Part shown: positions 16,446-25,379 of the stretch, in pieces
Layout of the letters: every line of letters begins with the position of its first letter
Position numbering within the stretch: the first letter of the stretch is position 1
Made by a program: the position numbers and the translations under genes
Source of the DNA: an uncultured Clostridia bacterium
GTDB lineage: Bacteria > Bacillota > Clostridia > Oscillospirales > Ruminococcaceae
Direction: 5' to 3'
Assembly (NCBI GenBank): GCA_947389015.1
Contig: CANDVA010000013.1
Coordinates: 16,475-80,474 of the forward strand
Length of the DNA: 64,000 nucleotides
Notes under the pieces: generated by a model
What the model saw: the letters and a program-made list of their open reading frames with translations, nothing else
The model's database searches: none
Told to the model about the DNA's origin: nothing

Positions 16446-19400
16446 ATGCCGTTAAGAAGTGATATTAAAAAGGTTCTGGTAATAGGGTCGGGACCTATCG
16501 TTATCGGACAAGCCGCGGAGTTCGACTACGCGGGAACGCAGGCTTGCCGCGCGCTGAAGCAGGAGAGTCTGGAGGTAGTGCTTATCAACTCCAACCCCGC
16601 AACGATAATGACGGACAAGCATATGGCGGACAAAATTTACATCGAGCCGCTGACCTTGGAGGTTGTAAAGCGCGTTATTGAAATAGAGAAGCCCGATTCT
16701 GTCGTATCAAATCTGGGCGGACAGACCGCGCTTACGTTATCAATGCAGCTCGCCGAGAGCGGTTTTCTCGAGGAGCACGGAGTAAAGCTGCTCGGGTCAA
16801 ATCCCGAGACAATTCACAAGGCCGAAGACAGACAGGCGTTCAAGGATACGATGGAAGCGATTGGACAGCCGTGTATCCCGTCAAAGGTGGTTGAGACGCT
16901 TGATGACGCTATGGGTTTCGCGGAAGAGATCGGCTATCCTGTTATCGTGCGCCCCGCGTTCACCTTAGGCGGCACGGGAGGCGGAATCGCCCAGACGCGC
17001 GAGGAACTGCATGAGATCGCCACAAACGGTTTACGGCTCTCGCCTATCACACAAATTCTGGTCGAAAAGTGCATTTCAGGCTGGAAAGAGGTCGAGTTCG
17101 AAGTAATGCGCGACAGCAAGGGCAACGTTATTACCGTCTGCTCAATGGAGAATTTCGACCCCGTAGGCGTTCACACGGGCGACAGCATTGTCGTAGCACC
17201 GTGCGTAACGCTCGCGGACAAGGAGTATCAGATGCTCCGCACGGCAGCGCTGGACATCATTCAAGCGTTGGAGGTAGAGGGCGGCTGCAACTGTCAGTTC
17301 GCGTTAAAGCCCGACAGCTTTGACTACGCGGTGATCGAGGTCAACCCCAGAGTATCGCGTTCGTCGGCGCTTGCGTCAAAGGCGACGGGCTACCCGATAG
17401 CGAAAGTCGCGGCGAGAATTGCGGTCGGCTACACTCTTGACGAGATAATCAATCAGGTTACGGGAAAGACATACGCCTGCTTCGAGCCCGCGCTCGATTA
17501 CCTTGTTGTAAAGTTCCCGAAATGGCCGTTCGATAAGTTTGTATACGCGAAGAAAACGCTCGGTACTCAGATGAAAGCCACGGGCGAGATCATGGCTATC
17601 GCGCCCTCCTTTGAAGCGGGAATGATGAAAGCCGTCCGCTCTATCGAGCTGAAAATGGACACCATGACTAAAAAGGAGTTCACCCTGCTCTCGGACGAGG
17701 AGGTCTTGAAGAAGCTTGAGGATGTTGACGTCGACCGTTCATTCTGCGTGTTTGAAGCGTTGAAACGCGGATTTTCTATCGACACGATTCACGACATAAC
17801 CAAGATAGACAAGTGGTTTATCTCGAAATTAAACAATCTCACGGAGCTTGAAAAATGGCTTGCAAACGGCGAACTGACACAAGAGAAATACGATACCGCG
17901 AAGAAGTACTGCTATCTTGACGGCACTATTGAGCGCATTTCGGGACAGAAGCTCGCAGAGCGCGGAATCGACCGCCGGCTTGCCGTGTACAAAATGGTAG
18001 ACACCTGCGCGGCGGAGTTCTCGGCAAGCACACCTTATTTTTACAACACATTCGACCGCGAAAACGAAGCGGCAGAGTTTATCGAAGCTCACCCTACCGA
18101 CAAGAAAAAGGTAATAGTTTTCGGCTCCGGTCCTATCCGCATCGGACAAGGTATCGAGTTCGACTACTGCTCCGTTCACTGTGTGTGGACGTTAAAGGAG
18201 GATGGCTGCGAGGCGGTCATCTGCAACAACAACCCCGAGACTGTTTCCACCGACTTCGACACGGGAACGCGCCTGTATTTTGACCCGCTCACCCGCGAGG
18301 ACGTCGAGGCGCTTATCGCTACCGAAAAGCCCTACGGCTGCGTAGTTCAGTTCGGCGGTCAAACGGCGATCTCGCTTACCAAGCACCTTACCGAAATGGG
18401 AGTGCGCATACTCGGCACACAGGCTGCCGATATCGACGCGGCGGAGGACAGAGAGCTGTTCGACGAGCTGCTTGAAAAGTGCGGAATTCCGCGCCCCAAG
18501 GGAGAAACGGTGTTCACGACAAAGCAGGCGCTCAAAGCCGCTAACGAGCTGGGTTATCCCGTGTTGCTGCGTCCGAGCTACGTTCTCGGCGGACAAAATA
18601 TGATTATCGCGCACTGCGACGCGGACGTTGACGAATATATGAAGATAATCACCGCGACGGAGCTTGAAAATCCCGTGCTTATCGACAAGTATATGATGGG
18701 CACGGAGGTCGAAGTCGACGCTATCTGCGACGGCGAGGATTTCGTTATCCCGGGCATTATGGAGCATGTCGAGCGTGCGGGTATCCACAGCGGCGACAGC
18801 ATCTCCATTTACCCATGCCAGAACCTCACGAACCATATCAAAAAAGTAATTATCGACTACACGGAAAAGCTCGCGAAAGCGCTCCATGTAATAGGTCTGG
18901 TGAATATTCAGTACGTCGTGTACAATCACGAGGTCTATGTGATCGAAGTGAACCCGCGATCGTCGCGTACCGTACCGTATATTTCCAAAGTTACGGGAGT
19001 GCCTATGGTCGATCTCGCGACTAAGATAATCCTCGGCAAAAAGCTCAAGGATATGGGCTACAAGAGCGGACTGTACCCCGAATCGGACTATATCGCCGTG
19101 AAAGTCCCCGTATTCTCATTTGAGAAGCTGCACGATGTTGACAATCAGCTCGGTCCCGAGATGAAGTCGACGGGCGAGTGTCTCGGTATCGCGAAAACAT
19201 TCGGCGAGGCTCTGTATAAAGGGCTTATCGCGGCGGGCTACAAGTTCTACGACAAGGGCGGCGTGTTGATTTCCGTCCGCGACAGCGACAAAAACGACGT
19301 TATCGAGATCGCTTCGCGTTTTGAGGCGCTCGGCTTCAAGATATACGCTACCGGCGGCACGGCTTCGGTGCTCAACCGCAATATGATAGCCGCAAACCAC

Positions 19401-19652
19401 GTTTACCGTATCCACGAGTACAAGGAGCCTAACGTTATCACACTGCTTGAAAGCGGCGAGATAAATTACGTGATCTCCACCTCGGAAACGGGACGCAAGC
19501 CGTCGCTTGACAGCGTTCGTATGAGAAGAAAAGCGGTAGAACGCTCTATCGTCTGCCTTACGGCGATCGATACGGCAAACGCGCTGCTCGACTGCCTTGA
19601 AATGCGCAGAACCATCGCGGACGTTGAGATGGTCGACATCACTAAAATATAA
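16446..19652 (+). CDS. carB: Carbamoyl-phosphate synthase large subunit
   Basis: Makes carbamoyl phosphate from bicarbonate, ammonia and two ATP. The 1068 residues comprise two homologous ATP-grasp halves (about 1-400 and 550-930), each opening with GSGPIxIGQ-x-x-EFDY, an oligomerisation domain between them, and a C-terminal MGS-like regulatory domain (about 930-1068; YATGGTASVLNRN) where UMP and other effectors bind in the family. Length and order are normal. It supplies both pyrimidine and arginine synthesis, but its position points to pyrimidines. Confidence 0.98.
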   Translation: MPLRSDIKKVLVIGSGPIVIGQAAEFDYAGTQACRALKQESLEVVLINSNPATIMTDKHMADKIYIEPLTLEVVKRVIEIEKPDSVVSNLGGQTALTLSMQLAESGFLEEHGVKLLGSNPETIHKAEDRQAFKDTMEAIGQPCIPSKVVETLDDAMGFAEEIGYPVIVRPAFTLGGTGGGIAQTREELHEIATNGLRLSPITQILVEKCISGWKEVEFEVMRDSKGNVITVCSMENFDPVGVHTGDSIVVAPCVTLADKEYQMLRTAALDIIQALEVEGGCNCQFALKPDSFDYAVIEVNPRVSRSSALASKATGYPIAKVAARIAVGYTLDEIINQVTGKTYACFEPALDYLVVKFPKWPFDKFVYAKKTLGTQMKATGEIMAIAPSFEAGMMKAVRSIELKMDTMTKKEFTLLSDEEVLKKLEDVDVDRSFCVFEALKRGFSIDTIHDITKIDKWFISKLNNLTELEKWLANGELTQEKYDTAKKYCYLDGTIERISGQKLAERGIDRRLAVYKMVDTCAAEFSASTPYFYNTFDRENEAAEFIEAHPTDKKKVIVFGSGPIRIGQGIEFDYCSVHCVWTLKEDGCEAVICNNNPETVSTDFDTGTRLYFDPLTREDVEALIATEKPYGCVVQFGGQTAISLTKHLTEMGVRILGTQAADIDAAEDRELFDELLEKCGIPRPKGETVFTTKQALKAANELGYPVLLRPSYVLGGQNMIIAHCDADVDEYMKIITATELENPVLIDKYMMGTEVEVDAICDGEDFVIPGIMEHVERAGIHSGDSISIYPCQNLTNHIKKVIIDYTEKLAKALHVIGLVNIQYVVYNHEVYVIEVNPRSSRTVPYISKVTGVPMVDLATKIILGKKLKDMGYKSGLYPESDYIAVKVPVFSFEKLHDVDNQLGPEMKSTGECLGIAKTFGEALYKGLIAAGYKFYDKGGVLISVRDSDKNDVIEIASRFEALGFKIYATGGTASVLNRNMIAANHVYRIHEYKEPNVITLLESGEINYVISTSETGRKPSLDSVRMRRKAVERSIVCLTAIDTANALLDCLEMRRTIADVEMVDITKI

Positions 19653-19675
19653 TGTAACTGTATTGGGAGTTAAAT

Positions 19676-20269
19676 ATGAAAATAGGCAAATATCCCGTCA
19701 AACCGTCGTTTCGGGTGGCGCGGGTGGTGAGCGACGTGCTGTCGCTCGGAATCGCGGTGCTTATCTTTTCGGTGACGGTGAACTTTATCACGCAGTACCG
19801 CTTGATGCTCCAAAAGATAGGCGCGGAGGGCGTATCCGAGATCGAGGACAGCTATATATCCGCATTTTCATGGAGCTATTGGCTGTCGCTGATATTCCCC
19901 GCGCTTGTGGTGGGAGTGTTCGCGGCATACCTGATACTCACGCTTACGAGCCGCAAGCTCTCGAAATTCAACATTACAAAGCGCACCGCACAGGACGTAT
20001 ACGACTGGTACGCGTTCTGCGTGTCGGTCTGCAAGATCCCCGTGCTTATGGGCATTTTTGACATTATGTATATTTTCCATCAACGTATGCTTGGCGACAA
20101 GATCAGCTTTTTCAGCCTGCAGGTGCTGCTTGATATTGTTATCGTGGCGATAATAATTCGCTTTACGATGCACAGAATAAGAAAGATAACCGAAACTGAG
20201 GAAACTGTTCGGAACGCGGATGACTCCGTTGTTAAAGTCCGTGTTGTTGATAATGACGATAAGGAGTAA
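19676..20269 (+). CDS. Hypothetical four-helix membrane protein in the pyr operon
   Basis: A 197-residue protein with four predicted membrane helices (about 18-40, 66-90, 117-135 and 144-164) and a charged C-terminal tail rich in Glu, Asp and Val. No family is recognised. It starts 23 bp after carB and ends 7 bp before the pyrK start, so it is co-transcribed with the pyr genes. No transporter signature is visible. A link with uptake or the membrane association of the PyrK/PyrD complex would be speculation. Confidence 0.75.
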   Translation: MKIGKYPVKPSFRVARVVSDVLSLGIAVLIFSVTVNFITQYRLMLQKIGAEGVSEIEDSYISAFSWSYWLSLIFPALVVGVFAAYLILTLTSRKLSKFNITKRTAQDVYDWYAFCVSVCKIPVLMGIFDIMYIFHQRMLGDKISFFSLQVLLDIVIVAIIIRFTMHRIRKITETEETVRNADDSVVKVRVVDNDDKE

Positions 20270-20276
20270 CATATTA

Positions 20277-21050
20277 ATGAGCTTTTTTTGCGGGAAATAT
20301 CCCATTATTGAGAAGTCAACATTAGCCAAGGGTATATATTCGGTGTATGTTGACGCGCCGGAGCTTGCGGACTCGGCGCAGGTCGGGCAGTTCGCGAATA
20401 TAGCCGCGCCCGGGTTTACGCTGCGCAGACCTATATCTATCTGCGGTATTGACAAAGAGCGCGGTACGCTGCGGTTTGTGTTCGAGGTTCGCGGAAAGGG
20501 CACGGAAGCGCTTGCTATGCTCTCCGAGGGCGAAAGCCTTGATATTCTCGGACCGCTCGGAAACGGTTTCCGCGTACTCGACGGAAAGCGGATAATAGTT
20601 GTCGGGGGAGGTATCGGAGTGCCGCCGCTGCTCGGAGTTTCGCATATCTCAGGCGAGCTTTGCACAGCTATTGTCGGTTTCCGCGATTACTCGAAAATAA
20701 TCCTTGTTGACGAGTTCAAGGACAACGGCTCAAACACCATACTCTGCACCGACGACGGCAGCGTGGGGCGCGAGGGCTTGGTGACTTTCCCGCTCGCGGA
20801 GGAGCTTGAAAAGGGCGAGACCGCGGCGGTATTGGCGTGCGGTCCAACGCCGATGCTAAAGGCGGTCGTGAAGATGTGCGAGGTATATAACGTACCGTGT
20901 CAGGTATCGCTGGAACAGCGCATGGGCTGCGGAGTAGGCGCGTGCGTGGTATGCTCGTGTATGACGGTGCGCAACGGCAAGGAGTTCTATTCGCGGGTGT
21001 GCAAGGACGGTCCCGTATTCAACGCCGAGGAGGTGAAGTTCGATGGTTGA
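20277..21050 (+). CDS. pyrK: Dihydroorotate dehydrogenase electron-transfer subunit
   Basis: FAD- and [2Fe-2S]-containing subunit that passes electrons from dihydroorotate oxidation in PyrD to NAD+. The 257-residue protein has a ferredoxin-reductase fold: the FAD-binding R-R-P-I-S-I-C motif (about 46-52), the nucleotide motif VVGGGIGVPPLLG, and a C-terminal cysteine cluster GCGVGACVVCSC with a further C in RVCKDGPVF. The start at 20277 follows AAGGAG; the open frame extends 19 codons upstream inside the previous gene. It overlaps pyrD by 8 bp. Confidence 0.96.
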   Translation: MSFFCGKYPIIEKSTLAKGIYSVYVDAPELADSAQVGQFANIAAPGFTLRRPISICGIDKERGTLRFVFEVRGKGTEALAMLSEGESLDILGPLGNGFRVLDGKRIIVVGGGIGVPPLLGVSHISGELCTAIVGFRDYSKIILVDEFKDNGSNTILCTDDGSVGREGLVTFPLAEELEKGETAAVLACGPTPMLKAVVKMCEVYNVPCQVSLEQRMGCGVGACVVCSCMTVRNGKEFYSRVCKDGPVFNAEEVKFDG

Positions 21051-21954
21051 TCTTTCCGTAAGAATAGCGGGCGTAGAGTTCCCGAATCCCGTAATAGCTG
21101 CGTCTGGGACATACGGCAACGGCGAATGCTACACCGATCTGTACCCGATCTCAAAGCTCGGCGGTATCTCCTGTAAGGGTATGACTATCGAGCCTAAGCT
21201 CGGAAATCCGCCGCCGAGAATTGCCGAGACATACTCGGGAATTCTTAATTCTGTGGGCTTGCAGAATATCGGCGTACACGGCTTTGTTGAATTTTATCTT
21301 CCCGTTCTTAAAGAGGAGGGCAACGTTATAATCGCGAACGTTGCGGGCGCTACTATCGACGACTATATAGCCGCCGCGGAGGTTCTCGACGCGTCCGACG
21401 TGGATATGATCGAGCTGAATATCTCCTGCCCTAACGTCAAGGCGGGCGGCGCGACGTGGGGAGTTTCCTGCGATGGCGCGGCGAGCGTTACCAAGGCGGT
21501 GCGCAAGGCTACATCTAAGCCGCTTATCGTTAAGCTCACCCCGAACGTCACGGACATCACCACGATAGCAAAGGCGGTGGAAGCGGAGGGCGCTGACGCG
21601 CTTTCAATGATAAACACACTGCTCGGAATGCGTATCGATATCCGCACCAAGCGTCCGATACTGCACAACAATATGGGCGGACTGAGTGGTCCCGCTATAT
21701 TCCCCGTGGCGGTGAGAATGGTCTATCAGTGCTACAAGACGGTGAATATCCCGATAATAGGCATGGGCGGTATCTCCACATGGGAGGACGCGGTCGAGAT
21801 GATGCTCGCGGGCGCGACAGCTATTCAAATGGGTACGGCGATATTCACCGACCCCTACGCTCCGCTGAACGTTATCGACGGACTTGCCGAGTATATGGAG
21901 AAAAACGGAATAAAGTCGTTGTCCGAGATAACGGGGCAGTGTCAGCCATGGTAA
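21043..21954 (+). CDS. pyrD: Dihydroorotate dehydrogenase, class 1B catalytic subunit
   Basis: FMN enzyme that oxidises dihydroorotate to orotate, coupled to NAD+ through PyrK. The 303-residue protein shows the substrate loop of the class 1 type with catalytic cysteine, ELNISCPNVKAGGATWG, and the FMN-binding blocks IVKLTPNVTDI, NNMGGLSGPAI and IIGMGGISTWEDAVEM. Presence of the overlapping pyrK identifies class 1B. It is the last pyr gene here, followed by a terminator; pyrE does not follow. Confidence 0.97.
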   Translation: MVDLSVRIAGVEFPNPVIAASGTYGNGECYTDLYPISKLGGISCKGMTIEPKLGNPPPRIAETYSGILNSVGLQNIGVHGFVEFYLPVLKEEGNVIIANVAGATIDDYIAAAEVLDASDVDMIELNISCPNVKAGGATWGVSCDGAASVTKAVRKATSKPLIVKLTPNVTDITTIAKAVEAEGADALSMINTLLGMRIDIRTKRPILHNNMGGLSGPAIFPVAVRMVYQCYKTVNIPIIGMGGISTWEDAVEMMLAGATAIQMGTAIFTDPYAPLNVIDGLAEYMEKNGIKSLSEITGQCQPW

Positions 21955-21982
21955 TACCGATCAACGGCATAAATAAAATTGT

Positions 21983-22011
21983 CCGCACTGTTTAGACGGT
22001 GCGGATTTTTT
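21983..22011 (+). terminator. Terminator of the pyr operon
   Basis: Stem CCGCAC/GTGCGG (21983-21988 and 21999-22004) followed by six T, about 30 bp after the pyrD stop. Confidence 0.85.
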
Positions 22012-22109
22012 AGGTTAAAATAACTTTACAAACATAAAATAAAAAAGTACCCAACCTTTTTGTTTTTTCGGGCACTATATATACGAAAACGCTTTCGGAG
22101 GCTTTCAAA

Positions 22110-23747
22110 ATGGATAAACAGACGGCGGATAAGAAAATTTTCGAATACCGTGATAAGATATTCGGCTTCGCTATGGAGAAAACGCGAAACGTCGACCAAG
22201 CGGACGAGCTTGCTTCGGATATCATCTGCGAGGTCTACCGCTCGTTTCTGCGCGGCGGCGATATCGTCAACCTTGACGGCTACGTTTACCGTATCGCACG
22301 GAACGTGTGGTCGAAGTACGTAAGGCGGCTCACCGAGGACAGAAGCTTCGAGGATATCGACAACGTTGTTATCCCGTATTACGACAAGCGCGAAGACGAG
22401 GACAGCGATGCTATAGAGGCTCTGCGACGTGAGATAAGCTATCTTTCCGACAGACAGCGGCAGATCGTCTATATGCATTATTACCGCGAGCTGTCGGTAA
22501 GCGAGATCGCAAAGCGTCTGAGCATCTCCGCGGGCACCGTAAAATGGCACTTGTCCGACGCACGGACTAAATTGAAGGAGGGTATTACCATGACTATCAA
22601 CGAACAGAATTTAGAGCTTAATCCCATTAAATTCACAGGTATGGGGCACAGCGGAAGTCCCGGATCAACCGGCGATACTATGGATATGTTCGACACGCGG
22701 CTCAAGCAGAATATCGCCTACGCGTGCTACTGGCAGCCGAAAACTCTTGAAGAGATCGCACGGGCGCTCGGTGTGCCGCAGGTCTATATTGCCGACAGCC
22801 TTGAAAAGCTGGTCGACTACGCGTATATAGACAAGCTCGACAACTCGAAAAATCCGAAATACCGCACGAATATGATCATTACCGATCAGAGCAAATGCGG
22901 AAATTCAAACGCGCTTATGGATAAGGCGGCTGAGTATCTCTGCGAGAATTATTTCCCCGAGGTGTTCCGAAAGTTCGAGAGCGATCCCGAGCACTGGGGT
23001 TTCGCCTGCGCGGACGGCGACCTTAACTTCTTAAAGCACAACCTCGTCCTCGCCTGCATAATGGGCTTTGAGGATATCGAAACCGTGGATTGGGGCAAGT
23101 TTTCGGTAAAGCGGCCCGATGGCGGCGACTTTACGGCGTTCGCGGGCGTTACCGACGATACAGAGCAGCAGCCGCGCGGTGAGTACCCGTATTGGGCGTG
23201 CGGCTATATGAACCGCCGTACCACCAACGAAGACGGAAACGTCATATTTTACGCGATCTCCCTCGACTGCCGTTATGCCGACAGAAACGGCGGCTGGCGC
23301 GACAATCTTACCTCGGATTGGAATTCGCTTGCAAAGTTTATGGACGGCGGAAAGGACAGCCTCACACCCGACGAATACAAGCGGCTTTGCGACAAGGGCT
23401 ACGTTTACGGGAACAAGTTGCAGCTTGCGGTCTTCAACGCGAAGCTTGACGATTACGAGCAGCTCAGCGGCTCAATAATGCGCTTTCTGCAAAAGAAGCT
23501 CCCCATGTCCGAGGAAATGAGAGAGTTCGCGAAAAAGCTCGATAACGATTACTTTGAGCTTGTAAAGAACGCCTACCCTGAGCATATGCTCCCCGCCGCA
23601 AAGGCAATTTTCTGCAATAATCAGATAAGCAACTCGGAGCTTGTTCCGCGCTGTATTGAAAAGCTCCTCGAAAAGGGCGAGCTGAAGCCGCTGACCGATA
23701 TCCAGCGCAAATCCGTATATTCGATACTTTGTATGCGTAGCAAATAA
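22110..23747 (+). CDS. ECF-like sigma factor fused to a winged-helix protein
   Basis: A 545-residue protein whose first 160 residues are an ECF-type sigma factor: sigma2 with NVDQADELASDIICEVYRSF (about 28-47) and sigma4 with LSVSEIAKRLSISAGTVKWH (about 129-148). Instead of ending there, the frame continues with a linker, a winged-helix-like segment (about 195-245; ACYWQPKTLEEIARALGVP) and about 290 residues without recognised family. A perfect ribosome binding site, AAGGAGGG (22575-22582), stands 7 bp before an in-frame ATG at 22590 (residue 161), exactly at the junction. A separate 385-residue product is therefore likely in addition to, or instead of, the fusion. No anti-sigma gene adjoins, and the gene stands alone after the pyr terminator. 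Confidence 0.85.
   Translation: MDKQTADKKIFEYRDKIFGFAMEKTRNVDQADELASDIICEVYRSFLRGGDIVNLDGYVYRIARNVWSKYVRRLTEDRSFEDIDNVVIPYYDKREDEDSDAIEALRREISYLSDRQRQIVYMHYYRELSVSEIAKRLSISAGTVKWHLSDARTKLKEGITMTINEQNLELNPIKFTGMGHSGSPGSTGDTMDMFDTRLKQNIAYACYWQPKTLEEIARALGVPQVYIADSLEKLVDYAYIDKLDNSKNPKYRTNMIITDQSKCGNSNALMDKAAEYLCENYFPEVFRKFESDPEHWGFACADGDLNFLKHNLVLACIMGFEDIETVDWGKFSVKRPDGGDFTAFAGVTDDTEQQPRGEYPYWACGYMNRRTTNEDGNVIFYAISLDCRYADRNGGWRDNLTSDWNSLAKFMDGGKDSLTPDEYKRLCDKGYVYGNKLQLAVFNAKLDDYEQLSGSIMRFLQKKLPMSEEMREFAKKLDNDYFELVKNAYPEHMLPAAKAIFCNNQISNSELVPRCIEKLLEKGELKPLTDIQRKSVYSILCMRSK
22575..22592 (+). promoter_or_regulatory. Internal ribosome binding site and start inside the sigma gene
   Basis: AAGGAGGG at 22575-22582, 7-base spacer and ATG at 22590-22592, in frame with the surrounding gene. 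Site and spacing are as good as any in the window. Confidence 0.7.
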
Positions 23748-23775
23748 ATCCTTACCTTATCATTAGCACTTCCAT

Positions 23776-23811
23776 AAAAACACCCTGTCAAGGCAATGCC
23801 TCGGCAGGGTG
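23776..23811 (-). terminator. Terminator after the histidine kinase gene
   Basis: Stem CACCCTG/CAGGGTG (23781-23787 and 23805-23811), followed on the minus strand by TTTTT, immediately past the kinase stop; it may also slow transcription from the left. Confidence 0.75.
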
Positions 23812-23816
23812 CAGCT

Positions 23817-24689
23817 TTATAATCTCACTGTGATAAACAGCTTATCACCGCGTATTTCCGCGGAAATACCGCCTTTCATCTGCTCGACCAACAGTTTAGC
23901 TATCGATAATCCGAGACCCGTGGAATTGTTACCCGTTTCGACCGTATAAAACCTGTCGAACAGGCGCTCCGCGGATATCTTTCCCAGATTGTCGGAGGAG
24001 TTCGCGAATGTGATAACACATTCCTCCGTCATCTCCACAAGCAAATCGCCGCTCGAATATTTCAGAGCGTTTGTGATGATGTTCCCGAAAACTCTCGTCA
24101 GCGCCGACCTGTCGGTAATGCGCTCGATCCTCCGCTCCGTTATCGTGATCTCGGGAGTTATCCCCTGCTGTGATATCGCGCCGTAAAACGACGCAAGGCT
24201 TTCCTCCAGAACATCATTCACGCACAGCCGCTCAAGATCGAATTCCTTTGCCGCCGCGACCACCGAATACCTGAAAAGCTCCTCGGTGAGCTGCTTCATG
24301 ACCTCGGTACGGTTTTCTATCTGTTCCAGATACTGCCTCACCGACTCGCTCATCTCCTCGCGCTCGAGAAGATCCAGATAGCCGCACATAGCCGTCAGCG
24401 GAGTCCGCAGATCGTGGGAGATATTCGTCACCGCGTCCTTCAGCTCCGTATCGCCCTGCTTGCATAAGCGCCGCTCCTCGCGGAGCTTTGCAAGCTCGTC
24501 GTTCAGAGCCGCCGCAAGCTCGCGCATATCCTTGTCCCACGATGAGATGTCTATAAGCGTATTCGTATCCTCTGAGAGCTTTTCCGCCATTTTCTCCCTT
24601 ATCTCACGCGCCGACCTCTTCATCATAAAGCACTTTACCGCAAAAATGACCGCGGCGCACGCAAAGACCGTGCAGATAATATAAAGCAT
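23817..24689 (-). CDS. Sensor histidine kinase with a single membrane helix
   Basis: A 290-residue histidine kinase. One hydrophobic segment (about 2-22) is followed directly by a linker and the HisKA domain with the phosphorylated histidine in NISHDLRTPLTAMCGYLDLL, then the HATPase domain with the N-box ITNALKYS and G-box STGLGLSIAKLLVEQM. There is no extracellular sensor domain, so sensing is probably intramembrane or through a partner. The ATG at 24689, 5 bp after the hydrolase stop, was preferred; an ATG at 24713 would add eight residues and overlap that gene. It is last in the module whose first gene is the response regulator, and the pair probably works together. Confidence 0.9.
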   Translation of the reverse strand: MLYIICTVFACAAVIFAVKCFMMKRSAREIREKMAEKLSEDTNTLIDISSWDKDMRELAAALNDELAKLREERRLCKQGDTELKDAVTNISHDLRTPLTAMCGYLDLLEREEMSESVRQYLEQIENRTEVMKQLTEELFRYSVVAAAKEFDLERLCVNDVLEESLASFYGAISQQGITPEITITERRIERITDRSALTRVFGNIITNALKYSSGDLLVEMTEECVITFANSSDNLGKISAERLFDRFYTVETGNNSTGLGLSIAKLLVEQMKGGISAEIRGDKLFITVRL

Positions 24690-24693
24690 ACGT

Positions 24694-25236
24694 TCAGACC
24701 GCCGTCCTGTCATAGTCGCAAAGTCTGCCGCGATAGATGACGTTCCCGTCGGGGATATCCAGAAAATGCATTGGCTGAACTATCGGCTCGAACGTCTCCG
24801 AATCCTCGATACCGAACCGCACCAGAAGCTCTCTAACGAAATCCGAGCAGTAATAATGTCGCTCGCGCTTGTAAATTATCTTGAATCCCGCAAGCACAAG
24901 ACCTATTGAATCATAATAGTAATCCTCCCTGTGGGCTATCATATCCTTGAGTTCGATCTCGACCTCGTTATATGTACTCTCGCTGACGGGTATCGCCAGC
25001 ACTACGGCGCTCGCGTCCGCGAAACGTTTCATTGAGCCGTACTCAGTCGATTCCCTCACAAATCCGCCCCACCACGGGAAATATGTATACCGTCTGCCGA
25101 ACGAATACATACAATGCAGATCGGACTCAAGGCTTACCGAAACATGGTTATACTCCGCGCCCGTAATCTTTTTCAGCATACGCGAAATAATGCTTCCAGT
25201 CTGGGTTATGACCAGGTAGATTTCCCTCTCCGACAT
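24694..25236 (-). CDS. Permuted NlpC/P60-like (YiiX/LRAT-type) cysteine hydrolase
   Basis: A 180-residue protein without signal peptide. The arrangement is that of circularly permuted NlpC/P60 enzymes: an N-terminal histidine in AEYNHVSVSLE (about 27-37) and a later cysteine in HYYCSDFVRELL (about 132-143), with a conserved YSFGRR block between. In this group the Cys and His form the catalytic pair, and substrates may be amides or thioesters in peptides or lipids. The substrate here is unknown. It sits between the ABC permeases and the histidine kinase, suggesting a role in the same response, for example modification of a peptide or lipid. Confidence 0.72.
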   Translation of the reverse strand: MSEREIYLVITQTGSIISRMLKKITGAEYNHVSVSLESDLHCMYSFGRRYTYFPWWGGFVRESTEYGSMKRFADASAVVLAIPVSESTYNEVEIELKDMIAHREDYYYDSIGLVLAGFKIIYKRERHYYCSDFVRELLVRFGIEDSETFEPIVQPMHFLDIPDGNVIYRGRLCDYDRTAV

Positions 25237-25379
25237 TTTATGTACCCCCGAATTTACGGCATGATCGAACTGCCGAACATAGTATTTTTATTATATATAA
25301 TTATATTATATCATTTTTATGACGGCTTGTCAACCTTACAAAGATTTTTTCTAAAAAATGGGAGTTATCTGTGACCGAG

